Part shown: in pieces, positions 6,661 through 14,600 of the stretch
Position numbering within the stretch: position 1 is the stretch's first letter
Layout of the letters: every line of letters starts with the position of its first letter
NCBI GenBank assembly: GCA_036495025.1
Contig: DASXNO010000292.1
Coordinates: forward strand, 1-19,829
Source: JAOPZY01 sp036495025
Lineage (GTDB): Bacteria; Actinomycetota; CADDZG01; JAHWKV01; JAOPZY01
Reading direction: 5' to 3'
DNA length: 19,829 nt
The notes under the pieces: model-generated
Seen by the model: the letters and a program-made list of their open reading frames with translations, nothing else
Databases searched by the model: none
Told to the model about the DNA's origin: nothing
Program-made: the position numbers and the translations under genes

Positions 6661-8765
6661 GGCGCCCCCACTCCCCTGCCCGGCAGGAGCGGCGCCAGAG
6701 CGCCGATGGGCCGGCTGAGGGCCAGCGACCCCGTGGACCCGAAGAACCTCGCGGAGCCGTAGGCGAAGATGCCGCCGTCGCGCCCGGCGATCCAGTAGCC
6801 GGCCGCCTGCACGGCCCGGCCGGCCGGAACGTCGGTGGCGAGGTCCAGCGCGCGGCGAGCCGGATCTCCGGTCCCCGATCCGATCCCCGAGAGGGCGACC
6901 ACCTGGCTCCCGGCGCTGTCGATGAACGTGAGCACGGCAGTGCGGGGTCCGACCCCCGTCGGGGCGAACGCGACGGAGAGGCTGCAGGTCGGCTGCTCCG
7001 GCGTGAGGGTCCTGCCATCGCAGGCGTTGCCGAGGACTGCGAAGTCGCCGGCGTTCGGACCGCCGGCAGCGACCCTCCCGATGCTGACGGTGCTCGCACC
7101 CGTCGCGGTGGCCGAGAGCACGAGCTCACCGCTTGTGGTCCCGACCGCCTGGGGGGAGAAGGTCGCGGCGGTTGCCGACAGGCGGATTGCAGGGTTCGAG
7201 GGCACCGATGCCAGCGTGACGGGTACCGACGGTGCAGTGCCGACCCCGTTGGAGGCGGACACCGTGAAGGTGAACGTCCCCACGGTGCCGGGGTAACCCG
7301 ACAGCACGCCACTCGAGGCCTGCAGCGCGAGTCCCGGCGGAAGGGTTCCGGCGGTGACCGTGAACGTGGGGGCCGGGTTGCCCGATGCAGCAAACGTGTA
7401 GGCATAGAAGGAGTCCACCGTGGCGGGGGTGGGAGGGGAGCTCGCGGTGAAGACCGGCGTTGCCAGCACGTTCATGGTCAGCAGCGGTGTGGTGACCGGA
7501 ATCGCCACTCCGTTCGAGGCAATGACCGTGAAGCTGAAGAGGCCGTAGGACGCCGGCGTGCCCGACAGGATCCCGGTGACGGGATCGAGGCTCAGCCCCG
7601 GGGGGAGGGCTCCACTGCCGACGGAGTAGGTCGGCGGCGGCGTTCCGGTGGCGGCGAACGCGTAGGTGAACGGCGTCCCCACCACCGAGGTGTCGGGCGG
7701 GGCCGCGGCCACGAAGGCAAGAGGCGAGGAGACCCTGATGGTGATCGGGGGGCTGATCGCAGCGTTGCCCTGCCCGTTGGAGGCGGAAACGGCGAACGTG
7801 AACGTGCCGGCGACGTTGGGAGTCCCCGACAGCACCCCGCTGGTGGCCTCGAGCGACATGGGGGCCGGGGGCGAACCGCTCGTGACGGTGAACGTCGGGC
7901 TCGGGCTCCCGTCCGCCGTGAAGACGTAGCGGTACGACGTGCCCACGGTCATCGTGACCGGTGGCGCCGCGTTGGTGAAGACCGGCGGGGCCGGCGGGGT
8001 CACGGTGATGCTGATCGGGGGGCTGACGGCCTCGCTCGGCACCTCGTTGGACGCCGAGACCCGAAACGTCGACGTGCCGGTCACCGTGGGCAGACCGGAG
8101 AGCACGCCACTGGTGGTGTCGAGGGCAAGGCCAGGGGGCAGCGTCCCGCTGCTGACCGTGAAGGTCGGAGGCGGCACGCCGTTGGCCGCAAAGCGGTAGG
8201 CGTAGGGGACGCCCTGGGCGGCGACCGGCGGGGGGGCCGTGGCGGTGAAGGCGGCGTTGGCACCGAAATGCAGGCTGACGAAGAACTGGTTGGCGGCGTT
8301 GCCGACAAAGGTGTCCATGACCCGCACGAGGCAGGGGTTGTACATGGTGACGCCGTCGACGTCCGTGCCCGTGGGGGTCCCCACGGGTGAGCAACCCCAG
8401 AGACCGCTCTCGATGTTCGGCCCGACAGCCACTCGGAAGTCGGGGTTGGCAGGACCGGTCCCGGTCGAGCCGCTCCCCGAAGCGTTCTCGCCGGCGGGCA
8501 CCATGATGGTCGTGCCACTGCTGCAGTCCTCCGGTGTGAAGTTGGCGGGGTCGACGGCAGCGACGTTGTCGCACTGTTGGATGAAGACCGGCTTGCCGGG
8601 GGCCATCCCGCTCCACGTCACGCGCACCGACTGACGCCCCGTCACCGTGGAGGGTGTGATCCCGCCCGCCCCGTCGGCCCGCGCAACCCCTCCGATTCCA
8701 AGACAGGCAGTCGTGGCGGCGAGCACCACAGCCGCCGTCAGAGCCGAGGGCCGGCCATGGATCAA
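6657..8765 (-). CDS. Secreted WSGM/QCDN-domain protein with four putative-Ig repeats, HYDIN-like domain and DGGIF repeat remnant
   Basis: A 702-residue exported protein. The frame is open far upstream, but no ATG fits; TTG 8765, 8 bp after the previous gene's stop, gives a clean signal peptide (hydrophobic core ALTAAVVLAATTACLGIGG, cleavage after VARA). Shared domain to about residue 168: VRVTWSGM, QQCDN (C65), DCSS (C81), WGCSPVGTP (C125), YNPCLVRV (C145). Next come four repeats of about 88 residues of the He_PIG putative-Ig type, with signature 'FTVTSG.LPPGL.LD...GVLSGTP' and 'FTFTVSASNG'. A HYDIN-like domain (about 526-632) follows, and finally a single 'AAGYWIAGRDGGIFAYGSAR' unit (D663) of a repeat that normally occurs in long tandem arrays. 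It ends after one unit. The TTG start is inferred. Confidence 0.8.
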   Translation of the reverse strand: MIHGRPSALTAAVVLAATTACLGIGGVARADGAGGITPSTVTGRQSVRVTWSGMAPGKPVFIQQCDNVAAVDPANFTPEDCSSGTTIMVPAGENASGSGSTGTGPANPDFRVAVGPNIESGLWGCSPVGTPTGTDVDGVTMYNPCLVRVMDTFVGNAANQFFVSLHFGANAAFTATAPPPVAAQGVPYAYRFAANGVPPPTFTVSSGTLPPGLALDTTSGVLSGLPTVTGTSTFRVSASNEVPSEAVSPPISITVTPPAPPVFTNAAPPVTMTVGTSYRYVFTADGSPSPTFTVTSGSPPAPMSLEATSGVLSGTPNVAGTFTFAVSASNGQGNAAISPPITIRVSSPLAFVAAAPPDTSVVGTPFTYAFAATGTPPPTYSVGSGALPPGLSLDPVTGILSGTPASYGLFSFTVIASNGVAIPVTTPLLTMNVLATPVFTASSPPTPATVDSFYAYTFAASGNPAPTFTVTAGTLPPGLALQASSGVLSGYPGTVGTFTFTVSASNGVGTAPSVPVTLASVPSNPAIRLSATAATFSPQAVGTTSGELVLSATATGASTVSIGRVAAGGPNAGDFAVLGNACDGRTLTPEQPTCSLSVAFAPTGVGPRTAVLTFIDSAGSQVVALSGIGSGTGDPARRALDLATDVPAGRAVQAAGYWIAGRDGGIFAYGSARFFGSTGSLALSRPIGALAPLLPGRGVGAP
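7190..8261 (-). repeat. Four tandem He_PIG-type putative-Ig repeats (protein-level)
   Basis: Four units of about 88 codons in the second secreted protein, each with an 'FTA.APP...VG..Y.Y.F.A.G.P.PTF' entry strand, a PPGL turn, GVLSGTP and a closing 'F.V.ASNG'. They form a rod-like extracellular stalk. Similarity is clear in protein and partly in DNA; the neighbouring RCC1 protein has two more such units. Confidence 0.8.
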
Positions 8766-8773
8766 CTCCGAGC

Positions 8774-10930
8774 TCAGGGCTTGGCCAGGAGGCTGAAGCT
8801 CCAACCGGCGGAGAGCGAGAACACCCCGGTCGTGGCGGGAGGCGACGAGAAGACCGGGCTCGGCCTGTCGACGGTCGTTCCGTCGAGAAGCTGACCGGAG
8901 GCGTTGCTCCCCCACGCCAGGATCGCACCCGCTGAGGTCAGCGCAAGGCTGTGCTGGTAACCGCCGGCGAGCGACGTCACGGTGGCGCCCCCGGGCAGGG
9001 CTACCGCGACGGGCGTGCTCCTGTCGTTCTGGGTGCCGTCGCCGAGCTGGCCCTTTCTGTTCCAGCCCCAGGCCAGCACCGTACCGTTGGAACGGAGCAC
9101 CGCCAGGCTGTGGGCCCCGCCCGCGGCGATGGCCGTCACGGCCTGGCCGGGAGGCAGCAGGACCGGCACCGGGGCCAGCCTCGAGACGAACGTGGCGTCG
9201 CCCACCTGCCCGGAGTTGTTGAGGCCCCACGAAAGCACCGTGCCGTCGGAGCGGAGCGCCAGGTTGTGGTTCGACCCTGCCGAGATGGCGGTCACGCCCG
9301 TCGCCGGAGCCAGGACCGCTACCGGCGTCAGGCGCTGCACACCCGTGCCGTCCCCGAGCTCTCCCTCGGCGTTCCACCCCCAGGCCAGGACCGACCCCGA
9401 CGACGTCAGGGCGAGGCTGTACGACCAGCCGGCCGAGATCGCCGTGACGGTCGTCCCGCCCGGCAGGGCGACGGGTATGGGCGTGAGCCGGTTCGTCGTC
9501 GTGCCGTCGCCGAGCTGGCCGAATGCGTTGTAGCCCCACCCGTAGACTGCCCCGGTCGAGGTGAGGGCCAGGCCGTGGTAGCCGTTGGCAGCGATGGCGG
9601 TGGCACTCACGCCACCGGGCATCGAAACCGCGACGGGCGTCGAGCTGTCGTTGGTGGTGCCGTTGCCCAACTGGCCGAAGTTGTTGCGCCCGCAGGAGAG
9701 CACCGTCCCGTCGGAGCGAAGGGCAAGGCTGAACACGGCCCCGGCGGCCACGCTGGTGACGTTCGCGTTCGCCGGCGGCACTGCCTGGGTTGCCGTGGAC
9801 GTGCCTGCCGTGGTGCCGTTGCAGAGCTGACCGAATCCGTTGTCGCCTCCCGCAAGCACCGAGCCTCCCGTCACCACCGTGATCGTGGTCGACGGGGTGG
9901 TGGCCGGGGACCCCACGCCGTTGGAAGCCGACACGGTGAAGGTGAACGATCCCGCGGTGGTGGGGGTGCCCGACAGGACGCCGGTGTTGGGGTCGATGCT
10001 CAGCCCGGTCGGGAGGGTGCCACTGGTGACGGAGAAGGTTGGAGCGGGGCTACCGGTGGCGGCGTAGGCGTAGCTGTAGGCAGTCCCGACGGTCATCGAC
10101 GACGGCGGGGAGTCGGCGGTGAACGACGGTGGCGTGCCCACCAGGAGGGTGTGGATGGCGCCAAGGGTCCCCCCAGCCGTGTTGTCGGCCTGGACTCGGA
10201 AGGTGTAGCTCCCGTTCTGGGTTGGCGTGCCCTGGAGCTGCCCGGTGGCGGTGTTCAGGCTCAGGAAGGGGCCGGCGGTGCCGAAGACCCAGTTGAAGGA
10301 GGGGGCCGGGCTGCCCGAGGCGGCGAAGGTGTAGCTGAACTGGGACCCGTTGACCACCGAGGTCGGGGGGGAGTCGGCGGTGAAGACGGGCAGCGTGCCC
10401 GAGGGGGCCGCCAGGGTGAGGGTCAGGAAGAAGGAGTTGGTGGGGCCGTTGGGGGTATTGTCCGACACCCGGATGGTGCAGGGGTTGTAAAGCAGGTTGC
10501 CGCTCCCGTCGCTCACCCCCGTGGGGCTGCCGGACGGCGAGCATCCCCAGCCCTGGAACGTGGAAGGCTCCAGGCCGACGAACGTCTTGAAGTCGGGGTC
10601 GGTCGCCAGGTTGTCCCCGCTCTCGCCGCTGCCCGAGGCGTTGAAGGTCTGGCCGTCGATTGCCTGCTGCGTGAGGCTGGAGCAGTCGGTCGTCTGGTCG
10701 AAGACCGAGGGGTTGGTGTTGATGACGTTGTCGCACTGCTGGATGAAGATCGGCATACGCGCGGCCATGCCGCTCCAGGTGACGTGCACCCGCTGGCTGT
10801 GGGTGACGGTTCCCGGCGTGACGCTGCCCGAGGCGGCGTAGGCAGCACCCCCCAGGAACCCCAGCAGGAGACTCGTCCCCAGGCCCATCACCGTTGCCAA
10901 CGAAACGGCTCGCCTTGACGTTCTTAGCAT
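8774..10930 (-). CDS. Secreted WSGM/QCDN-domain protein with two putative-Ig repeats and a seven-repeat RCC1 propeller
   Basis: A 718-residue exported protein, first gene of the leftward operon. ATG 10930 has the strong site GGGGAGGG and starts a signal peptide (MLRTSRRAVSLATVMG..., cleavage near AAYAASG, residue 34); the frame is open to 11107 but that region is promoter DNA. Shared domain about 35-170: WSGM at 52-55, QCDN (C66), DC (C83), GWGC (C130), YNPC (C151). Two putative-Ig repeats follow (about 172-352). From about 355 there are seven RCC1 units of roughly 50 residues with cores such as GGDNGFGQL, GRNNFGQL, GWGYNAFGQLGDGT, GWNAEGELGDGT, GLNNSGQV, GWNRKGQLGDGT and GSNASGQL, enough for one closed seven-bladed propeller. 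Extracellular RCC1 propellers are usually binding platforms; the ligand is unknown. No C-terminal anchor is seen. Confidence 0.87.
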   Translation of the reverse strand: MLRTSRRAVSLATVMGLGTSLLLGFLGGAAYAASGSVTPGTVTHSQRVHVTWSGMAARMPIFIQQCDNVINTNPSVFDQTTDCSSLTQQAIDGQTFNASGSGESGDNLATDPDFKTFVGLEPSTFQGWGCSPSGSPTGVSDGSGNLLYNPCTIRVSDNTPNGPTNSFFLTLTLAAPSGTLPVFTADSPPTSVVNGSQFSYTFAASGSPAPSFNWVFGTAGPFLSLNTATGQLQGTPTQNGSYTFRVQADNTAGGTLGAIHTLLVGTPPSFTADSPPSSMTVGTAYSYAYAATGSPAPTFSVTSGTLPTGLSIDPNTGVLSGTPTTAGSFTFTVSASNGVGSPATTPSTTITVVTGGSVLAGGDNGFGQLCNGTTAGTSTATQAVPPANANVTSVAAGAVFSLALRSDGTVLSCGRNNFGQLGNGTTNDSSTPVAVSMPGGVSATAIAANGYHGLALTSTGAVYGWGYNAFGQLGDGTTTNRLTPIPVALPGGTTVTAISAGWSYSLALTSSGSVLAWGWNAEGELGDGTGVQRLTPVAVLAPATGVTAISAGSNHNLALRSDGTVLSWGLNNSGQVGDATFVSRLAPVPVLLPPGQAVTAIAAGGAHSLAVLRSNGTVLAWGWNRKGQLGDGTQNDRSTPVAVALPGGATVTSLAGGYQHSLALTSAGAILAWGSNASGQLLDGTTVDRPSPVFSSPPATTGVFSLSAGWSFSLLAKP
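8777..9868 (-). repeat. Seven tandem RCC1 repeats (protein-level)
   Basis: Units of about 52 codons in the first secreted protein, each with 'W/C G.N..GQLG(D/N)GT', 'TPV.V..P' and 'V..I.AG..HSLALTS.G.V'. They are similar enough in DNA to give a visible period of about 150-160 bp, which is coding and not a CRISPR array. Confidence 0.85.
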
Positions 10931-11037
10931 GAACCCTCCCCTTTCGACGCGCTCTGTAGCGCGGTGGCGGGCGCTCGGTATTGAATGCGGGCCGCTCAGC
11001 CCGGTGGGCACAAAGCGCGCTACGAAGGATCGTATAG

Positions 11038-11049
11038 TATCGTACGATA
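11038..11049. promoter_or_regulatory. 12-bp palindrome TATCGTACGATA in the divergent promoter region
   Basis: Perfect 6-base arms in an AT-richer stretch (11030-11058) that also repeats ATCGTA at 11030. It lies about 110 bp upstream of the leftward ATG at 10930 and about 40 bp upstream of the rightward -35. On the minus strand TACTAT (11040-11035), with TTGCGT 18 bp further upstream, could be the leftward -10/-35, which would put the palindrome on that promoter. A shared operator for both operons is plausible; this is inference. Confidence 0.35.
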
Positions 11050-11088
11050 GTTTCCTAACGCAAGGTGCCCTTTGGCTATAGGAACTGC

Positions 11089-11117
11089 TTGACACTATCC
11101 TAGCCACACACTAGTAT
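11089..11117 (+). promoter_or_regulatory. Strong predicted sigma-70-type promoter for the pst-like operon
   Basis: -35 TTGACA (11089-11094; perfect consensus), 17-bp spacer, -10 TAGTAT (11112-11117). The transcript would start near 11124, giving a leader of about 70 bases before the ATG at 11193. The leader contains a weak inverted repeat, CTCAGCC (11129-11135) with GGCTGAG (11163-11169). No clear Pho box was found. Confidence 0.65.
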
Positions 11118-11192
11118 CCTGGCGTCCCCTCAGCCTGCAGAGTTTCGGCGGGACCATGGCACGGCTGAGCAACCCTGCCGACAGGAGGTTGC

Positions 11193-12551
11193 ATGCGTTC
11201 GCTCAAGCACCTGCCCAGACCACAGCTGCTGACGCTGATTGCCCTGATGACGGCCGGCGTGGGCCTGACCGCACTCCCTGCCGTCGCCGCCACGCCGGAT
11301 CCCGGCTACGACGGCAACGTTCACTTCATCCAGGCGGAGGGGGCGGTCACGCCCTACCTGATGAACCAGCAGATCGACAACCTGTACAACGGGTCGCCCG
11401 GCTGCACCCTCGACGCGAACCCCTCGGGTTTCAACTTCAACAACTGCCAGGTGACGACCCTGGCGACCGCGCCCGTCGGGGCCAACTTCGACCACAACGT
11501 GGCGTCCCGCGCCTTCCAGATCACCAGCGGCAACGGCCTCGCCATGCTCCAGCACACGGCGTATCCAGGGGTCGTCACGCCAACCGTGCTTGCCGGGCAC
11601 CGAGTGGACATCGCCGACACCAACCGCTCACCCGTCACCGACACCAGCATTCCGCAGGCGTCTCCGGACCCCGCAGGTCTCACCTGGTTCAGCACGGCCA
11701 AGGATGCGCAGACCCTCTGGACCTTCAAGGGCAGGACCATGGCGAACAGCCTGCCCCTCGGGTTCAGCCTGGCCACGCTGCAGCACATCTTCCTTGACTG
11801 CACCATCACGACGTGGAACCAGATCCCGGGTGCCTTCGCCACCGACACCGCGTCAATCGACCTCTACGGCCCCGCATTCACCGCCGGGACCTACGTCGAC
11901 GTCACGAGGTATCTCTTCCAGGGGATCCCCAACGCTGCGGCGACCTTCCCCAACGGGATGAACCAGTGCATCCTGTCCCGCTTCGGCTCGTCCCACCTCA
12001 TCACCGTCAACAACAGCGCTCCCATCGAAGCAGATCCCCAGGGTGCCAACGCCCTGTGGTGGGCCTCCAACGGCGTGCTGACCGCGCATCCTCCCCTTCG
12101 GGGCACGGGCAGCGCCTGGACATTGCTCGACGGCGTGGTGCTGAGCAACGCAACCACCTCCTGCTTCAGCTCCATCACGTCCCCACCGACGCCCGACACC
12201 TGCGACCCCGCCAACGGCGGCCCGGGCCGCTGGCCGGTGCAACAGGAGTTCTTCGACGTGAGCCTGTCTGCAGCCAACGCGGCAGCGCCCGCCGTCAACC
12301 CCGGCAGCGACCCGCCCGGCATCGGACAGCTCGGCGCCATCCGGGCCTACCGGGATTGGGTCTGCAAGACCACGACGTCGTCGATCACGAACCCCACGAC
12401 AGGGAAGAAGTACCGGGTTGACATCGTGTCCAAGGTGACGGCCGAGGGCTTCGTTGCCCCACCGCCCAACCAGACGACGCAATCCACCAACCCCGGCAAC
12501 GTCAACCCCAGCACCGGAGCCTCCGATAGCTGTATCTGGTTCACGTTCTAG
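11193..12551 (+). CDS. Divergent PstS-like secreted substrate-binding protein
   Basis: A 452-residue exported protein with a very good ribosome site (AGGAGG, 11183-11188) and a signal peptide cleaved near AVAATPDP (about 32). Similarity to PstS-like binding proteins shows in 'YLMNQQIDNLYNGSPGC', the 'ITSGNGLAML' block, 'VDIADTNRSP', 'LATLQHIFLDCTITTWNQIP' and a C-terminal 'GAIRAYRDWVC' helix. The usual N-terminal G-S-G/T phosphate motif is replaced (AEGAVTPY), and the R-x-D-x-S-G-T phosphate loop is reduced to a lone AGT in 'GPAFTAGTYVD'. Several Cys suggest disulfides outside the cell. No lipobox or C-terminal anchor, so presumably free or held by the permease. First gene of the rightward operon, directly ahead of pstC. 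Substrate may be phosphate or something else. Confidence 0.72.
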   Translation: MRSLKHLPRPQLLTLIALMTAGVGLTALPAVAATPDPGYDGNVHFIQAEGAVTPYLMNQQIDNLYNGSPGCTLDANPSGFNFNNCQVTTLATAPVGANFDHNVASRAFQITSGNGLAMLQHTAYPGVVTPTVLAGHRVDIADTNRSPVTDTSIPQASPDPAGLTWFSTAKDAQTLWTFKGRTMANSLPLGFSLATLQHIFLDCTITTWNQIPGAFATDTASIDLYGPAFTAGTYVDVTRYLFQGIPNAAATFPNGMNQCILSRFGSSHLITVNNSAPIEADPQGANALWWASNGVLTAHPPLRGTGSAWTLLDGVVLSNATTSCFSSITSPPTPDTCDPANGGPGRWPVQQEFFDVSLSAANAAAPAVNPGSDPPGIGQLGAIRAYRDWVCKTTTSSITNPTTGKKYRVDIVSKVTAEGFVAPPPNQTTQSTNPGNVNPSTGASDSCIWFTF

Positions 12552-12609
12552 CCACGACGCAGCGTGGAGCCGGCGGGTCCTGCGGTGGAGGGCCACGAAT
12601 GCGGACAGG

Positions 12610-13530
12610 GTGTTCAGGGTTGTTGCCGGGGGGGCCGGACTCGTCAGCCTGAGTGTCGTCGGCGCCACGGCGTTCTTCCTGCTCCTGTACGCCCTGCCCG
12701 CGCTCAATCTGGCGGGGCCCTGGCACTTTCTCGTCTCCAGCGCCTGGAGCCCCCAGGCGCGGGCGATCGGCGTTGGAGGCCTTCTGGCCGGCAGTGTGCT
12801 GATCGCAGGCATCGGACTGGCGGTCGGGCTTCCGATTGCGCTTGCCACGGCCATCTTCGTGAACGAGTACGCTCCGCCCTGGCTGCGCCGGCTGACGGTG
12901 CCGCTGATGGACCTGCTGGCAGCTCTCCCGAGCCTGGTCTTCGGCATGTGGGGCTTCTTCTCGCTCCAGCCGCACGTCGTTGGCCCGGCGAGGTGGCTGG
13001 GCACCTACCTGTCGGCCATCCCGGTCTTCCGCCTGACGCCTCAGGCCGCCGGACGTCCCGCCGCCCTCGCCTCCTCGGTGTTCGTCGCCGGCGTCGTGGT
13101 CGGGGTGATGGTCGTGCCGGTCATCGCATCGATCACCCGGGACGTGCTGGCCCGTTGTCCCCGCGACCAGTGCGAGGCGGTCCTCGCCCTCGGCGGGACC
13201 CGCTGGGGAATGGTCCGCGACGTCCTGCTGCCGTTCGGCCGGACGGGCATCGTGGGGGCCACGCTGCTCGGCTTCGGCCGGGCGGCGGGGGAGACGATCG
13301 CGATCGCCCTGATCCTCGCCCCGCTCGGGCCGCAGCTCCAGACCCACGTCCTGGAGGCGGGAGGCGGCTCCGTGGGGGCCTTCATCGTCACGCGCTTCGG
13401 GGAGAGCGGGGCGGGGCTGGCCCGCAGCGGCCTCGTGGCCGCAGGGCTGGCGCTCTTCGTTTCGACCCTGCTGGTCACGGTCGTCGCCCGCTCGATCGTG
13501 GCTCGTGCGTCGGTCCGAGCGCCACGGTGA
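12610..13530 (+). CDS. pstC: Phosphate-type ABC transporter permease PstC
   Basis: An integral membrane protein of about 306 residues from this start, with six predicted helices. Recognised by LTVPLMDLLAALPSLVFGMW, the long loop, and the PstC coupling region 'CEAVLALGGTRWGMVRDVLL' with FGRAAGETIAIALIL. PstC pairs with PstA to form the channel for phosphate taken from PstS. The start is uncertain: GTG 12610 begins at the first helix, but the conserved NADRVFR segment lies partly upstream, and the frame is open through the end of the previous gene to a TTG at 12454 that has GAGGG 5 bases ahead. CTG 12580 is another option. So the true protein may be 10-50 residues longer and may overlap the pstS-like gene. 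Confidence 0.88.
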   Translation: MFRVVAGGAGLVSLSVVGATAFFLLLYALPALNLAGPWHFLVSSAWSPQARAIGVGGLLAGSVLIAGIGLAVGLPIALATAIFVNEYAPPWLRRLTVPLMDLLAALPSLVFGMWGFFSLQPHVVGPARWLGTYLSAIPVFRLTPQAAGRPAALASSVFVAGVVVGVMVVPVIASITRDVLARCPRDQCEAVLALGGTRWGMVRDVLLPFGRTGIVGATLLGFGRAAGETIAIALILAPLGPQLQTHVLEAGGGSVGAFIVTRFGESGAGLARSGLVAAGLALFVSTLLVTVVARSIVARASVRAPR

Positions 13531-14600
13531 GGCCACGGTCTCCTGCCGGCGGGGCCACGCCACGGCGCATCCGGAGATTCGGATGCCGCCAGGCCGTGGA
13601 GGTTGCCGCGGCCGCGCTGGCGGCGGGCTGCTCCGTGCGGGCGCTCTTCCTCGTCATGGACTGGCACGGATCGCTCGCCGCCGTGGTGTGGTCGTACGCG
13701 GCGTTCTTCGCCTTCTACCGCGTCCTTGCCTCCGCATCCGGGGGCCGGGTGGTGGCAACCGATCGGCTGATGACCCTGGCCATCGCCACCGGCGCGTTGC
13801 TCGCCCTCGGCGCCCTCGGCTGGCTGGTCGGCTTTGTGGTCCTGCGGGGCCTTCCGGCCCTCCGCCCCGCGTTCTTCACCCAGGACCTGTCGAGAGCGGG
13901 CCCGCTCAACCCGGGGGGCGGTGCCCTGCACGGAATCATCGGCACGCTGGAGCAGGTCGGGCTCGCCACCGTGGTGGCGGCCCCGGTTGCGGTACTGACG
14001 GCGGTGTACCTGAACGAGGTCGGCGGCCGCCTGGCCGCGGTGATCCGGTTCTTCGTTGACGCGCTGGGCGGCTTGCCCTCCATCGTCGCCGGTCTGCTCG
14101 TGTACACGGTGTGGATCGTTGCCGAGCGGGGGGGCTTCTCCGGGGCCGCCGGCTCCGCCGCGCTCGTCGTGCTGATGCTGCCGACGATTACCCGGACGTC
14201 GGAGGAGGTCCTGCGGACCGTCCCGGACGAGCTGCGTGAGGCGGGATTGGCGCTGGGAGCCCCGCAGTGGCGGAACGTCGCTCGGGTCGTGCTCCCTGCA
14301 GCCCGCACCGGCCTGGTCACGGCCAGCGTTCTCGGCGTCGCCCGCGTCGTCGGGGAGACCGCACCCATGATCCTGACCGCGTTCGGCGCCTCCGCCGTGA
14401 ACAGGAATCCGTTCCACGCCCCCCAGGCCGACCTGCCGCTGTTCGTCTGGTCGCTGCTGCGGCAGCCGAACAGCCGCCAGATCGACCGGGCGTGGACCGG
14501 GGCCCTCGTCCTCGTGCTGCTGATCCTGGTTCTGTTCGCCCTGGCACGGGTCGTGTCCTCCGGGGGAAGGCCACGGCGGTGGGCCAGGATGCGGCGATGA
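13527..14600 (+). CDS. pstA: Phosphate-type ABC transporter permease PstA with N-terminal extension
   Basis: A 357-residue membrane protein. GTG 13527 overlaps the pstC stop as GTGA, so translation is coupled. The core has the PstA features 'GPLNPGGGALHGIIGTLEQV', AVYLNEVGG, DALGGLPSIVAGLLVYTVWI, the coupling loop 'VPDELREAGLALGAPQWRNV' and VVGETAPMILTA. E. coli PstA has 296 residues; here an Arg-rich leader and two extra hydrophobic segments (about residues 20-65) precede the core, giving about eight helices. It should form the translocation pore with PstC, but no PstB ATPase is encoded nearby, so an ATPase must come from elsewhere if the transporter works. Confidence 0.9.
   Translation: MRPRSPAGGATPRRIRRFGCRQAVEVAAAALAAGCSVRALFLVMDWHGSLAAVVWSYAAFFAFYRVLASASGGRVVATDRLMTLAIATGALLALGALGWLVGFVVLRGLPALRPAFFTQDLSRAGPLNPGGGALHGIIGTLEQVGLATVVAAPVAVLTAVYLNEVGGRLAAVIRFFVDALGGLPSIVAGLLVYTVWIVAERGGFSGAAGSAALVVLMLPTITRTSEEVLRTVPDELREAGLALGAPQWRNVARVVLPAARTGLVTASVLGVARVVGETAPMILTAFGASAVNRNPFHAPQADLPLFVWSLLRQPNSRQIDRAWTGALVLVLLILVLFALARVVSSGGRPRRWARMRR

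Noticed and set aside
6522..8390. 622-codon plus-strand open frame over the secreted proteins
   Set aside because: High-GC antisense shadow; composition dominated by Arg, Gly, Asp and His with no recognisable domain.
8766..9539. Continuation of the putative-Ig protein frame upstream, suggesting fusion with the RCC1 gene by frameshift
   Set aside because: The upstream part is the out-of-frame read of RCC1 repeats; each gene has its own signal peptide, and the two are separated by a stop and 8 bp.
8777..9868. Regular repeats resembling a CRISPR array
   Set aside because: Period is about 150-160 bp, copies are degenerate and in frame, and translate to RCC1 units.
8951..10918. 655-codon plus-strand open frame opposite the RCC1 gene
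   Set aside because: Its periodic appearance only mirrors the RCC1 repeats on the other strand.
11129..11169. Possible riboswitch or attenuator in the pst leader
   Set aside because: Only a 7-bp inverted repeat with a 27-base loop; no known riboswitch consensus or terminator hairpin was recognised.
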